Shown here: one piece after another, positions 1-5,930 of the stretch | Layout of the letters: every line of letters starts with the position of its first letter | Numbering within the stretch: the stretch's first letter is position 1 | Assembly (NCBI GenBank): GCA_902796465.1 | Contig: CADBPK010000134.1 | Coordinates: 1-11,135, forward strand | Source: an uncultured Erysipelotrichaceae bacterium | GTDB taxonomy: Bacteria; Bacillota_I; Bacilli_A; Erysipelotrichales; Erysipelotrichaceae | Reading direction: 5' to 3' | DNA length: 11,135 nt | Translations under genes and position numbers: made by a program | The notes under the pieces: model-generated | Database searches by the model: none | What the model was told of the DNA's origin: nothing | The model's input: only the letters and a program-made list of their open reading frames with translations

Positions 1-1
1 G

Positions 2-766
2 ATCGCATTCCTGATGAAGCAGAAAAAGCCTTCCAGGGACACCTTGTACGATAAGAAGTATTCACCGGATGCACTGGATGTGATCGCGGTTCCGACAACC
101 TGCGGAACAGGATCTGAAGTGACAGGCGTATCTGTGCTTACCGTGCATGAAAAGCAGACGAAGATCTCAATTCCGCACCGCATCTTTCCGAAGATCGCTT
201 ATGTGGACGGCAAATACCTGGGCAGTGCTTCCCGGAATATGCTCGTGAATACGGCAGTGGACGCACTCGCACACATGGTCGAGAGTTACGAAAGCACAAA
301 GGCAAACGATTACAGCAAAGCTACAGTACTGGCCGGCATGCGGATCTGGGGAAAAGCAAAGGACGTACTGCTCGGCAAGAAGGAAGCTGATGCGGAAGAT
401 TATCAGGCAATGATGCGGGCCTCGACTTTTGCGGGTATTGCCATTGCCCAGACCGGGACTTCCATCCCGCACGCTTTAAGCTATATCCTGACATACGACG
501 CAGGTATTCCCCACGGCAGGGCATGCGGATATTTCCTGGACCGCTATCTGAATGAAGCGGAAGACAAGGAAGAACTTCTTTCCGCAGCCGGGTTTGCGGA
601 TATGAAAGAATTCTCTGATTTCATCAGCGAAGCTTTCGGGAAAGTGGAAGTCAGTCCTGATGTACTGGAGAGGGCATTTAAGACCGTTGCCGCAAACAAG
701 GCAAGGATGCAGGGATGCCGCTTCCATGTGGATGAGGAAGTCCTGAAAAGGATCGTCGGATTTTAG
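2..766 (+). CDS. Iron-containing alcohol dehydrogenase, 5'-truncated by the window edge
   Basis: This is the C-terminal two thirds of a group III (Fe-dependent) alcohol dehydrogenase, which interconverts alcohols and aldehydes or ketones with NAD(P)H in the cytoplasm. The reading frame is open from base 2, so the ATG at 14 is internal and the real start lies upstream, together with the GGGSxxD nucleotide-binding motif. Visible family signatures are PTTCGTGSEVT, and the four metal ligands: Asp in NTAVDALAH, His four residues later, His in SIPHALSY, and His in GIPHGRACGYF. Counted from the ATG at 14 these are D83, H87, H153 and H167, close to the spacing in E. coli FucO. Family members are usually about 380-400 residues, so roughly 100 or more are missing. 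Substrate cannot be told from the sequence; butanol, 1,3-propanediol and lactaldehyde enzymes share this fold. A terminator follows 11 bases after the stop, so this gene ends its transcript. Confidence 0.93.
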   Translation: MAFLMKQKKPSRDTLYDKKYSPDALDVIAVPTTCGTGSEVTGVSVLTVHEKQTKISIPHRIFPKIAYVDGKYLGSASRNMLVNTAVDALAHMVESYESTKANDYSKATVLAGMRIWGKAKDVLLGKKEADAEDYQAMMRASTFAGIAIAQTGTSIPHALSYILTYDAGIPHGRACGYFLDRYLNEAEDKEELLSAAGFADMKEFSDFISEAFGKVEVSPDVLERAFKTVAANKARMQGCRFHVDEEVLKRIVGF

Positions 767-777
767 ACAAATACAAG

Positions 778-808
778 AACGGTACTTTTAAAAAAGTGCT
801 GTTTTTTT
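778..808 (+). terminator. Rho-independent terminator of the alcohol dehydrogenase gene
   Basis: AACGGTACTT (778-787) pairs with AAGTGCTGTT (794-803) through ten pairs including two G-U wobbles. The stem is flanked by A/T that can extend it, and a run of seven T (802-808) follows. It lies 12 bp after the dehydrogenase stop and directly before the promoter of the next gene. Confidence 0.85.
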
Positions 809-810
809 CA

Positions 811-834
811 TGTTAGAATAATGACATACGGAGA
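811..834 (+). promoter_or_regulatory. Extended -10 promoter and RBS of the TelA-family gene
   Basis: TGTTAGAAT (811-819) matches the extended -10 form TGnTAnAAT. No convincing -35 is present, because the -35 position falls inside the preceding terminator. A start near 826 would leave a leader of about 15 nt containing the CGGAGA Shine-Dalgarno at 829-834, six bases before the ATG at 841. Confidence 0.6.
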
Positions 835-840
835 TTCATT

Positions 841-1797
841 ATGGAAAGCGGAAAAGACAATCAGATCACACTGGCACTGGAAGGAAAAAGCGGGACGGGC
901 AAGATCTATATGACATCCCTGACGGAAGAAGAGATCCGGTATACGGAGATATTTTCCGAAGGGATCGATGTAACGGATACGATGATGGTCCTGCAGTACG
1001 GCAGTGAAGCGCAGCGCAAGGTCATGCGTTTTACGGAGTCTTCCCTGTTCGGGGTCCCGGTCACGGATTACAACGAGATCGGGGAGGATATCCGCAAGCT
1101 TCTGGATAAACAGGCACAGTTTGTCAGAAGTTTTGAGCATGCCGGCAATATTACACAGAATAATGAAAAATCATATGAAGCCTTTAAATCCATGTATGAC
1201 CGGTTTTCCGCTGTCCTGACAGAAACGGCGCGCAGACTGGAAATACACCGCAGTTCTCTGTTGCGGCACATCGGGCTGATCGATAAACTGTATGAAAAAT
1301 GTCTTCTGAATATCAGGGAATTTGATATGTATCTGTATGCCGGGGAACGCTGTCTGGAACGAAGCAGGAACGGCAAACTGAAGGAACTGGCACAGAAAGC
1401 CGCGGAGAGCGGGTTTATGGAAGATACCATTCTCGTAAATGATTATAAAGATGCCTGTGTCCTGTTTGAAAAAAGACTGGCGGATCTTTCCGTCAGCCGT
1501 CAGCTGCCGCTGGAGATCATGGCACAGATCCGGCTGATCCAGCAGACAGACAGGATCATGGCAGACAATCTGCGCCATCTGACCGCGGATACATTTTCTC
1601 TTTACCGCAGCCGGATCGTCCTGTCTCTCGGCCTGAGTGATACAGAGGATGCCGGGGGAAAGATCATTGACCCTGCGGTTTTCAATGATGCCAACGCGGA
1701 TCTTGCCAAAGCGCTCAATGTCGTTCTGAAAGTCAAGGCTGATGATCTGGAAAAACAGAGAAAAGGGATCTTTTCCTTCGGTCGGGAAAAGAAGTGA
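841..1797 (+). CDS. TelA-family (toxic anion resistance) protein
   Basis: The 318-residue product resembles the TelA/KlaA family (PF05816), named for tellurite resistance on plasmids but widespread on Firmicutes chromosomes with no settled biochemical role. Family-like stretches come in the expected order. An N-terminal segment has YGSEAQRKVMRF followed by an EIGEDIRKLLDK helix (about residues 53-90). Long helices follow at 95-160. Then come IDKLYEKCLLNIREFDMYLYAG (146-168, given in part) and the C-terminal signature SRQLPLEIMAQIRLIQ (219-234), leading into YRSRIVLSLGL (255-265). There is no signal peptide or membrane segment, so it is probably cytoplasmic and largely helical. The length is slightly short for the family. 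The start is supported by CGGAGA six bases upstream. The GH43 gene follows after 20 bp with no terminator between, so the two are probably cotranscribed. No TerD/TerC-type stress genes are nearby, so a tellurite role should not be assumed. Confidence 0.8.
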   Translation: MESGKDNQITLALEGKSGTGKIYMTSLTEEEIRYTEIFSEGIDVTDTMMVLQYGSEAQRKVMRFTESSLFGVPVTDYNEIGEDIRKLLDKQAQFVRSFEHAGNITQNNEKSYEAFKSMYDRFSAVLTETARRLEIHRSSLLRHIGLIDKLYEKCLLNIREFDMYLYAGERCLERSRNGKLKELAQKAAESGFMEDTILVNDYKDACVLFEKRLADLSVSRQLPLEIMAQIRLIQQTDRIMADNLRHLTADTFSLYRSRIVLSLGLSDTEDAGGKIIDPAVFNDANADLAKALNVVLKVKADDLEKQRKGIFSFGREKK

Positions 1798-1817
1798 AAC
1801 ACGGAGGCTGACAAGAG

Positions 1818-3140
1818 ATGAATCCGGTTTTTCCATTAAACGAATTCATACCTGACGGGGAACCGCATGTTTTCGAAAGTCGTCTTTACTTGTACGGCTC
1901 ACATGATGAGCAGGACGGTAAGAGGTATTGTCCGGGCAGTTTCGTGACATATTCCTGCGCCTTGAATGATCTGGATAACTGGCGGTATGAAGGCGAGATC
2001 TACAATAAAAAACAGGATCCCCTGAATGCGGACGGCAGCCATGACCTCTATGCACCGGATGTCGTACAGGGCAGGGACGGATGGTACTATCTCTATTACG
2101 GACTGGATCAGGTCAACGAGATCTCTGTTGCCCGGAGTCCTTCGCCGAAAGGACCTTTTTCCTATTACGGCATCGTCCGCTATCCGCCCGGAACGGAACG
2201 GGAAAAGCTGCCGTATTATCCGTACAGTTTCGATCCCGGACTTCTGAGAGATGGGGATCACATCTGGCTCGCGCTGGGGTTTTCCGTTGATTTTAAGATT
2301 CCGGGTCTGGATCTTAAGCCGCAGAATCAGAGAGGCGCGTTTGTCACGGAACTGGAAGATGACATGCTGACAATGAAGTGTATCCCGCAGTACGTCATTC
2401 CGGGATACGGACAGGGGAAAGGAACATCTTTTGAGGATCATGAATTCCTCGAGGCATCATCCCTGCGCAAATACAACGGGCATTATTATTTCATCTACTC
2501 ATCCCAGGCTCAGCATGAGCTCTGCTGTGCGGTCAGCGATTCCGTTTACGGACCGTATACATTTCAGAATGTGCTGATCTCCAACGCATTTGAAAACGGA
2601 CTGCAGAATAACTGGGCAAACAATCACGGCAGTATCGTGCAGGTCCATGATTCGTTTTATATTTTTTATCACAGACATACTTACGGAAGACAGTACAGCC
2701 GTCAGGCCTGTGCGGAAAAGATTGATTATGACGGAATGCGGTTTTCACAGGCACCTGTCACAACAGGCGGTATGGAAGGCTTGCTGAAAAAAGGAATCCT
2801 GCCCGCTGCCCGCGCGTGTTTTGTATGTGACCTGCCCGGAGGCGTGTTTATTCCTTTTGGCGAAGAGTCCATGGATACGGCAAGGATCGAAGGGAAGCAG
2901 ATCGTCAATATCCGTGATTCGAAAATCATTTTCCGGTATTTTGAATCTGTCTCGGAAGTTGTCCTGATCACGGAAAATGCCGGAGAGGGCAGTGTGTCCC
3001 TGTATATGAGAGATACATTACAGGGGACACAGGAACTCAGTAAGTCAGTTCATTTCACTGCGTCCGGAAAGAATACAGACCTCACACTGGTCTTTCACAG
3101 CCAAAAACCGCTGATTCTGAAAGAGATACGGATTCTCTGA
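1818..3140 (+). CDS. Glycoside hydrolase family 43 enzyme, intracellular (beta-xylosidase / arabinofuranosidase type)
   Basis: The 440-residue protein has the five-bladed propeller signature of GH43, inverting enzymes acting mostly on xylose- and arabinose-containing oligosaccharides. Candidate catalytic residues are the base D13 in FIPDGEPHVF, the pKa-modulating Asp D81 in DLYAPDVV, and the acid E212 in FLEASSLRK. H270 in NNHGSIV matches the conserved His of the metal-binding centre. Typical blade motifs recur (RLYLYGSHD, WYYLYYG, HYYFIYS, FYIFYHR). The propeller spans about residues 1-320. Residues 340-440 form a beta-rich tail ending DLTLVFHSQKPLILKEIRIL, reminiscent of a CBM6-like sandwich but not clearly assignable. 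There is no signal peptide, so it probably works on imported oligosaccharides. GGAGG at 1803-1807, ten bases before the ATG, fixes the start. It appears to be the second gene of a TelA-GH43 transcript. Substrate specificity cannot be read from sequence alone. Confidence 0.9.
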   Translation: MNPVFPLNEFIPDGEPHVFESRLYLYGSHDEQDGKRYCPGSFVTYSCALNDLDNWRYEGEIYNKKQDPLNADGSHDLYAPDVVQGRDGWYYLYYGLDQVNEISVARSPSPKGPFSYYGIVRYPPGTEREKLPYYPYSFDPGLLRDGDHIWLALGFSVDFKIPGLDLKPQNQRGAFVTELEDDMLTMKCIPQYVIPGYGQGKGTSFEDHEFLEASSLRKYNGHYYFIYSSQAQHELCCAVSDSVYGPYTFQNVLISNAFENGLQNNWANNHGSIVQVHDSFYIFYHRHTYGRQYSRQACAEKIDYDGMRFSQAPVTTGGMEGLLKKGILPAARACFVCDLPGGVFIPFGEESMDTARIEGKQIVNIRDSKIIFRYFESVSEVVLITENAGEGSVSLYMRDTLQGTQELSKSVHFTASGKNTDLTLVFHSQKPLILKEIRIL

Positions 3141-3158
3141 TAAAAATGCATATCTCAG

Positions 3159-3200
3159 ACGGGGATTCCCGTACTATAATCATCTTGTACAATTTGGAGA
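3159..3200 (+). promoter_or_regulatory. Promoter with inverted repeat in the spacer, and RBS, of the membrane protein gene
   Basis: A perfect TATAAT lies at 3175-3180, and GGAGA at 3196-3200 is four bases before the ATG at 3205. No good -35 is visible. An inverted repeat ACGGG-GATT-CCCGT (3159-3172) sits just upstream of the -10, where a repressor or activator could bind. There is no T-run after it, so it is not a terminator. Confidence 0.55.
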
Positions 3201-3204
3201 ACAC

Positions 3205-4077
3205 ATGAACCAGAACGAATATAAAAAGAATGAATATGAAGAGAGTGATCTCAAGCAGGATCTCTGGAATGAATATCTGAATGAACTTCCGGACAACGAA
3301 GAACAGAAAGAACAGAAGGAAACAGTCAGAAAACCGCAGCTCAGCAGTAAAGTAGAGCAGGATCTGATGGATTATTCCCGCCGCCGGTTTTCCCGCAGGA
3401 GCAGCAATAAATCCGGCAGGAACGCCCTGGTGGTCGCGTTTGGCATTATTATGGCCGTGACAATTGCCATCGGTGCGGCAGTTTCGGGTTTTATGTATAT
3501 CAGCGACAGGGGTGAAGATTATCCCGACTATCCCCAGGAATATATCCAGGAAGAATATCAGGATACGGTGCTCGGCGGGGATCTCGGTAATCCGCAGTTC
3601 ATGCTGGATGATTATATGATCGAGCTCCCGGTCCAGTTTTCTGATTTTATGCAGGAAGACTGGAAAGTCTCGTGGAACGCATTTACCGAATCCACTGATG
3701 AAGTCGGAAGCGATCCGGTTGCGCTGGTGATCACGAACCGGTATGGAAACAAGGTCTGTGATGTCATGGTCGTTTCACCTACAGGGGAACCTGTTCCGCT
3801 GTCTGATGCGACTGTTATAGCTGTATCGGTGGAAAGTGAATCCAATACATGGCTGCAGCTGCCGGGTGATGTATACAGCTGGTCATCCACATATTCGATC
3901 GAGGAAGCGCTGAATCAGAGCAACGTAGAATGGGTCAAGAAGGGAGACGGTGCAAGTGCTGTGTATGAGATCCGGTCAAAGAATATGGCGGATTCGGAAT
4001 ATGATTACATTATCCGGATCGAGATGACAGACGGGTCGACCCAGCGCATATCACTGATCATGGAGAAAAAAGCCTGA
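3205..4077 (+). CDS. Single-pass membrane protein of unknown function
   Basis: I do not recognise the family. The 290-residue product has a highly charged cytoplasmic segment (about 1-72) rich in Glu, Lys and Asn and ending in a basic cluster, RRRFSRRSSNKSGR. One hydrophobic helix follows (about 73-98, ALVVAFGIIMAVTIAIGAAV). After it come an acidic Tyr-rich linker (DYPDYPQEYIQEEYQD, 105-120) and an extracytoplasmic domain of about 165 residues with alternating beta-strand character. The positive residues before the helix predict N-in/C-out topology, so this is an anchored surface domain rather than a cleaved secreted protein. The outer domain has one Cys and no catalytic motif that I can see; its size would suit a ligand-binding or cell-wall-associated role, but that is a guess. 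The gene has its own TATAAT box and a strong terminator, so it is probably monocistronic. Confidence 0.85.
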   Translation: MNQNEYKKNEYEESDLKQDLWNEYLNELPDNEEQKEQKETVRKPQLSSKVEQDLMDYSRRRFSRRSSNKSGRNALVVAFGIIMAVTIAIGAAVSGFMYISDRGEDYPDYPQEYIQEEYQDTVLGGDLGNPQFMLDDYMIELPVQFSDFMQEDWKVSWNAFTESTDEVGSDPVALVITNRYGNKVCDVMVVSPTGEPVPLSDATVIAVSVESESNTWLQLPGDVYSWSSTYSIEEALNQSNVEWVKKGDGASAVYEIRSKNMADSEYDYIIRIEMTDGSTQRISLIMEKKA

Positions 4078-4081
4078 AAAG

Positions 4082-4136
4082 AAAACGGGACGATGAACGA
4101 AACCGGTATCCGGTGCAGTTCACTGCCCGTTTTTTT
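4082..4136 (+). terminator. Nested-hairpin rho-independent terminator of the membrane protein gene
   Basis: AAAACGGG (4082-4089) pairs with CCCGTTTT (4126-4133), closing an arm that contains GAAC (4095-4098) paired with GTTC (4118-4121) and ACCGG-TAT-CCGGT (4102-4114). The outer arm is followed by seven T (4130-4136). The extended structure is larger than an ordinary terminator stem but has the required T-run directly after it. Confidence 0.85.
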
Positions 4137-4309
4137 GTATATATGCAAGCAGAGGAATCAATTTTCACGATTCTTTCACATTCTTCACATGTTATCAACA
4201 CAGCTTTCCGATAAGATATAGATGTAACGAAAATATTTATTTTCTTTCCCTCCCGACAAGTTAGGAAATAAGGATTCTGTGCCAGCAGGGTCCTTTTTCT
4301 TTCTGCAGT
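4137..4309. other. Gene-free intergenic stretch with a candidate small-RNA unit
   Basis: No protein-coding gene is supported here. The stretch is AT-rich with a pyrimidine-rich half containing repeated TTCAC/TTCACA. TATAGA at 4217-4222 could be a -10 with TTATCA (4192-4197) as a poor -35 at 19 bp. A plus-strand hairpin, AAGGA (4270-4274) pairing with TCCTT (4291-4295) with an inner CTG/CAG pairing and five T (4294-4298), lies downstream. Together these could delimit a transcript of roughly 70 nt, but the promoter is weak. Confidence 0.3.
4270..4298 (+). terminator. Isolated terminator-like hairpin, plus strand
   Basis: AAGGA (4270-4274) pairs with TCCTT (4291-4295), an inner CTG pairs with CAG, and TTTTT ends at 4298. 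No plus-strand gene ends here, since the preceding gene already has a terminator at 4136. It is either a second-chance terminator or the end of a short intergenic transcript. Confidence 0.45.
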
Positions 4310-4342
4310 AAAAAACGCTGAATGCAGATCGTCATTTCAGCG
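4310..4342 (-). terminator. Terminator overlapping the 3' end of the 203-residue protein gene
   Basis: On the minus strand CGCTGAAATG pairs with CATTCAGCG (one bulged A) and is followed by TTTTTT (plus-strand A run 4310-4315). The 5' arm of the stem contains the last codons and the TGA stop, so the hairpin begins inside the coding sequence. Confidence 0.8.
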
Positions 4343-4943
4343 TCTGTGTATATGCGTTCCAGTAATCGTCGCCGCCCTGGATACTGTCGATGTATGTCCG
4401 GATCATGACAGCGCGGAGCGGTTTGAATGCTGCGGTTAATCCTGCCTTTTCGGCGATAACGGTAGTTGTCGTATCGATCTCTTTTGCGATCTTCATGGCC
4501 AGTGTTTTGTCTTTCATCGGGATCAGGCCAAGCGCGAATGAACGGTAGTTTCTGCTTGATATGCAGGTACCGATATATTTTCTTGCGAAATCCCTCCATT
4601 CGTCTTCCAGCATCGCGTCGGGTGTTCCTTCGGTAACGCAGAGTTCATCTGCCTGTTCCGTCAGCATCTTCCTTATTTTTTTCCTGCTTGTGAACAGGGG
4701 TTTTTCCCGGCCGTACATCTGCAGGAAAAGCCATGCCCGGATAAAACGGTCAATGGGGTATTCCTGTGACATGTCAAACCGCTTCTGAAACAGTTCATAC
4801 AGCCGCTCATCCCCCTCTGTATGTTCCTGTGAAAGAATCGTTTTCAGGCATTCTTCCCGTTTTGCGGGATCTTCCGTTTCATAGTAATGTGACGGCCAGT
4901 CTTCCAGCAGACCGGTCTGTTTTTCTTTTGTATTCAGCAACAT
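4332..4943 (-). CDS. Conserved hypothetical protein, about 203 residues
   Basis: I cannot assign this protein with confidence; it may belong to a Firmicutes domain of unknown function (DUF6553 is a weak guess from overall look). It is soluble, helical and charged, with no signal peptide, membrane segment or recognisable catalytic motif. Notable stretches are HYYETEDPAKREECLKTIL near the N-terminus, YPIDRFIRAWLFLQMYG (about 62-78) and a C-terminal half with DWRDFARKYIG-like helices ending in YIDSIQGGDDYWNAYTQTLK. The ATG at 4943 is only 6 bases from an extended -10 box, so the mRNA is predicted to have no leader. No upstream start in frame would avoid the promoter, and the next internal Met is far downstream. 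It follows the GTPase operon in the same direction but is separated from it by a terminator. Confidence 0.8.
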   Translation of the reverse strand: MLLNTKEKQTGLLEDWPSHYYETEDPAKREECLKTILSQEHTEGDERLYELFQKRFDMSQEYPIDRFIRAWLFLQMYGREKPLFTSRKKIRKMLTEQADELCVTEGTPDAMLEDEWRDFARKYIGTCISSRNYRSFALGLIPMKDKTLAMKIAKEIDTTTTVIAEKAGLTAAFKPLRAVMIRTYIDSIQGGDDYWNAYTQTLK

Positions 4944-4958
4944 GATTCCATTTTAGCA
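4944..4958 (-). promoter_or_regulatory. Extended -10 promoter predicting a leaderless transcript
   Basis: Read on the minus strand this is TGCTAAAAT, an extended -10 (TG at 4958-4957, TAAAAT at 4955-4950), followed by six bases and then the ATG at 4943. Transcription normally starts about seven bases after the -10, which is the A of the start codon. The same arrangement precedes the gene starting at 9165. The T-run of the upstream terminator directly precedes the box. Confidence 0.65.
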
Positions 4959-4959
4959 C

Positions 4960-4987
4960 AAAAGAAAACGGCTTCGGTAAAGCCGTT
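4960..4987 (-). terminator. Terminator of the two-gene GTPase operon
   Basis: On the minus strand AACGGCTT (4987-4980) and AAGCCGTT (4974-4967) form a perfect 8-bp stem around a five-base loop. TTTTCTTTT follows (plus-strand A runs 4960-4968). The stem includes two bases of the TAA stop of the GTPase fusion gene. Confidence 0.88.
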
Positions 4988-5930
4988 AACTGAAATATAC
5001 GTATGGATCCGCAGGCGGGGTGTAGCGTGTTGCCTTGGTTGCATACAGAACTACTGTTTTCGCCATACCGTCTTCGATCGGGATTGCTTTCAGGGTACCT
5101 TCCACTTCGATCCAGTCACCCAGTTTCATTTCCCAGATCTTAACGCCGGTCACTGTAATACCGCACAGGCTGGTATCCTGCTCGCAGCAGACCATCGCAC
5201 GTCTGCCCATGATGAATGTCTGCTTGTATCCGGGAATGTTTTCCGCGTACATGCCGCGCAGGATGGCTTTCTTACCGTCATAGCGCTCCGGATTTTCGAC
5301 AGCGTCCATATACCAGAGTCCGTAATCATCATCTTTGATGTCCAGGACTTCCTGATTGATGTCGAAGGGAAGGATGCCGCTTTTCATTTTGACCTGCGCG
5401 CCGAAGGCACCTTCATAGAAGATCTGTGCCCGGCGGTTGATCGCTTTGATGTTTCCTCTCAGCATGCCTCCGTTTGTGTCTTCCGTGCACCGGTTGACGA
5501 TGATCGTATCGCTCCAGCGCAGCTGTTCAAACATCAGGGAGCGCATGGCGTTGATATACAGTTCAAACGTGGTGGCGTCAACGGTCGTCAGGATCTGTAC
5601 AACAGGCCAGAAATTCGGCATGTTGGAAAGAAACAGTTCCCTGACAGGCTCCGTGCCGTTGTATTCCAGCATGACCTGGTTCGGATGATAGACCGTATCC
5701 AGTTCACGCATTCTTTCCGGTGTCAGATCATCGATGTTGTCGAAATGTTCATGGAAGGCGTTATGCTCTTCCAGAAAGGCTGAATCATATTCTTCTTCAC
5801 CTTCCTCAAACGTGATGATCAGTGTGCGGTCTGTTCCTTCCATGAAACCGGGATCATTCAGGGTATCCTTTATCAGCGTGGTTTTCCCGCTGTCAAGGAA
5901 TCCGGTAAACAGATAAACAGGGCAGGCCAT
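4986..5930 (-). CDS. G3E (CobW-like) GTPase fused to a YcgQ/TIGR03943-like (DUF1980) C-terminal domain
   Basis: The 314-residue protein starts with a G3E-type P-loop GTPase domain: Walker A GFLDSGKTT (residues 10-18), beta-strand LIITFEEGEEEYD (37-49), Walker B-like VMLEYNGTEP (86-95) and an NKxD-like IIVNRCTED (143-151). The CxCC metal motif of COG0523 proteins is absent, replaced by an acidic, His-containing stretch (about 42-66). From about residue 217 the sequence leaves the GTPase fold. It matches from memory the C-terminal domain of YcgQ/TIGR03943 proteins: YDGKKAILRG, FIMGRRAMVCCEQDTSLCG (239-257), GDWIEVEGTL (271-280) and the ending PPADPYVYF. Those proteins are partners of PF03773 permeases, often found with CobW-like GTPases, and are thought to act in metal transport. 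Here the two domains appear fused and the usual CobW C-terminal domain is missing. The ATG overlaps the TAA of the upstream GTPase by one base, with GGGGTG a few bases before it, so translation is probably coupled. Membrane location or metal identity cannot be told. Confidence 0.82.
   Translation of the reverse strand: MACPVYLFTGFLDSGKTTLIKDTLNDPGFMEGTDRTLIITFEEGEEEYDSAFLEEHNAFHEHFDNIDDLTPERMRELDTVYHPNQVMLEYNGTEPVRELFLSNMPNFWPVVQILTTVDATTFELYINAMRSLMFEQLRWSDTIIVNRCTEDTNGGMLRGNIKAINRRAQIFYEGAFGAQVKMKSGILPFDINQEVLDIKDDDYGLWYMDAVENPERYDGKKAILRGMYAENIPGYKQTFIMGRRAMVCCEQDTSLCGITVTGVKIWEMKLGDWIEVEGTLKAIPIEDGMAKTVVLYATKATRYTPPADPYVYFS

Noticed and set aside
883..903. GKSGTGK near the N-terminus of the TelA-family protein, resembling a Walker A loop
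   Set aside because: The following residue is Ile rather than Ser/Thr, there is no preceding hydrophobic strand pattern of a P-loop fold or Walker B, and the rest of the protein matches helical TelA proteins.
4192..4200. TTATCAACA resembling a DnaA box
   Set aside because: It is a single one-mismatch copy without a cluster, DnaA gene or AT-rich unwinding region, so chance is the simplest explanation.
4143..4214. 23-codon ORF beginning MQAEESIF after the nested terminator
   Set aside because: The ATG lies seven bases after the T-run with no Shine-Dalgarno and no promoter in front of it.
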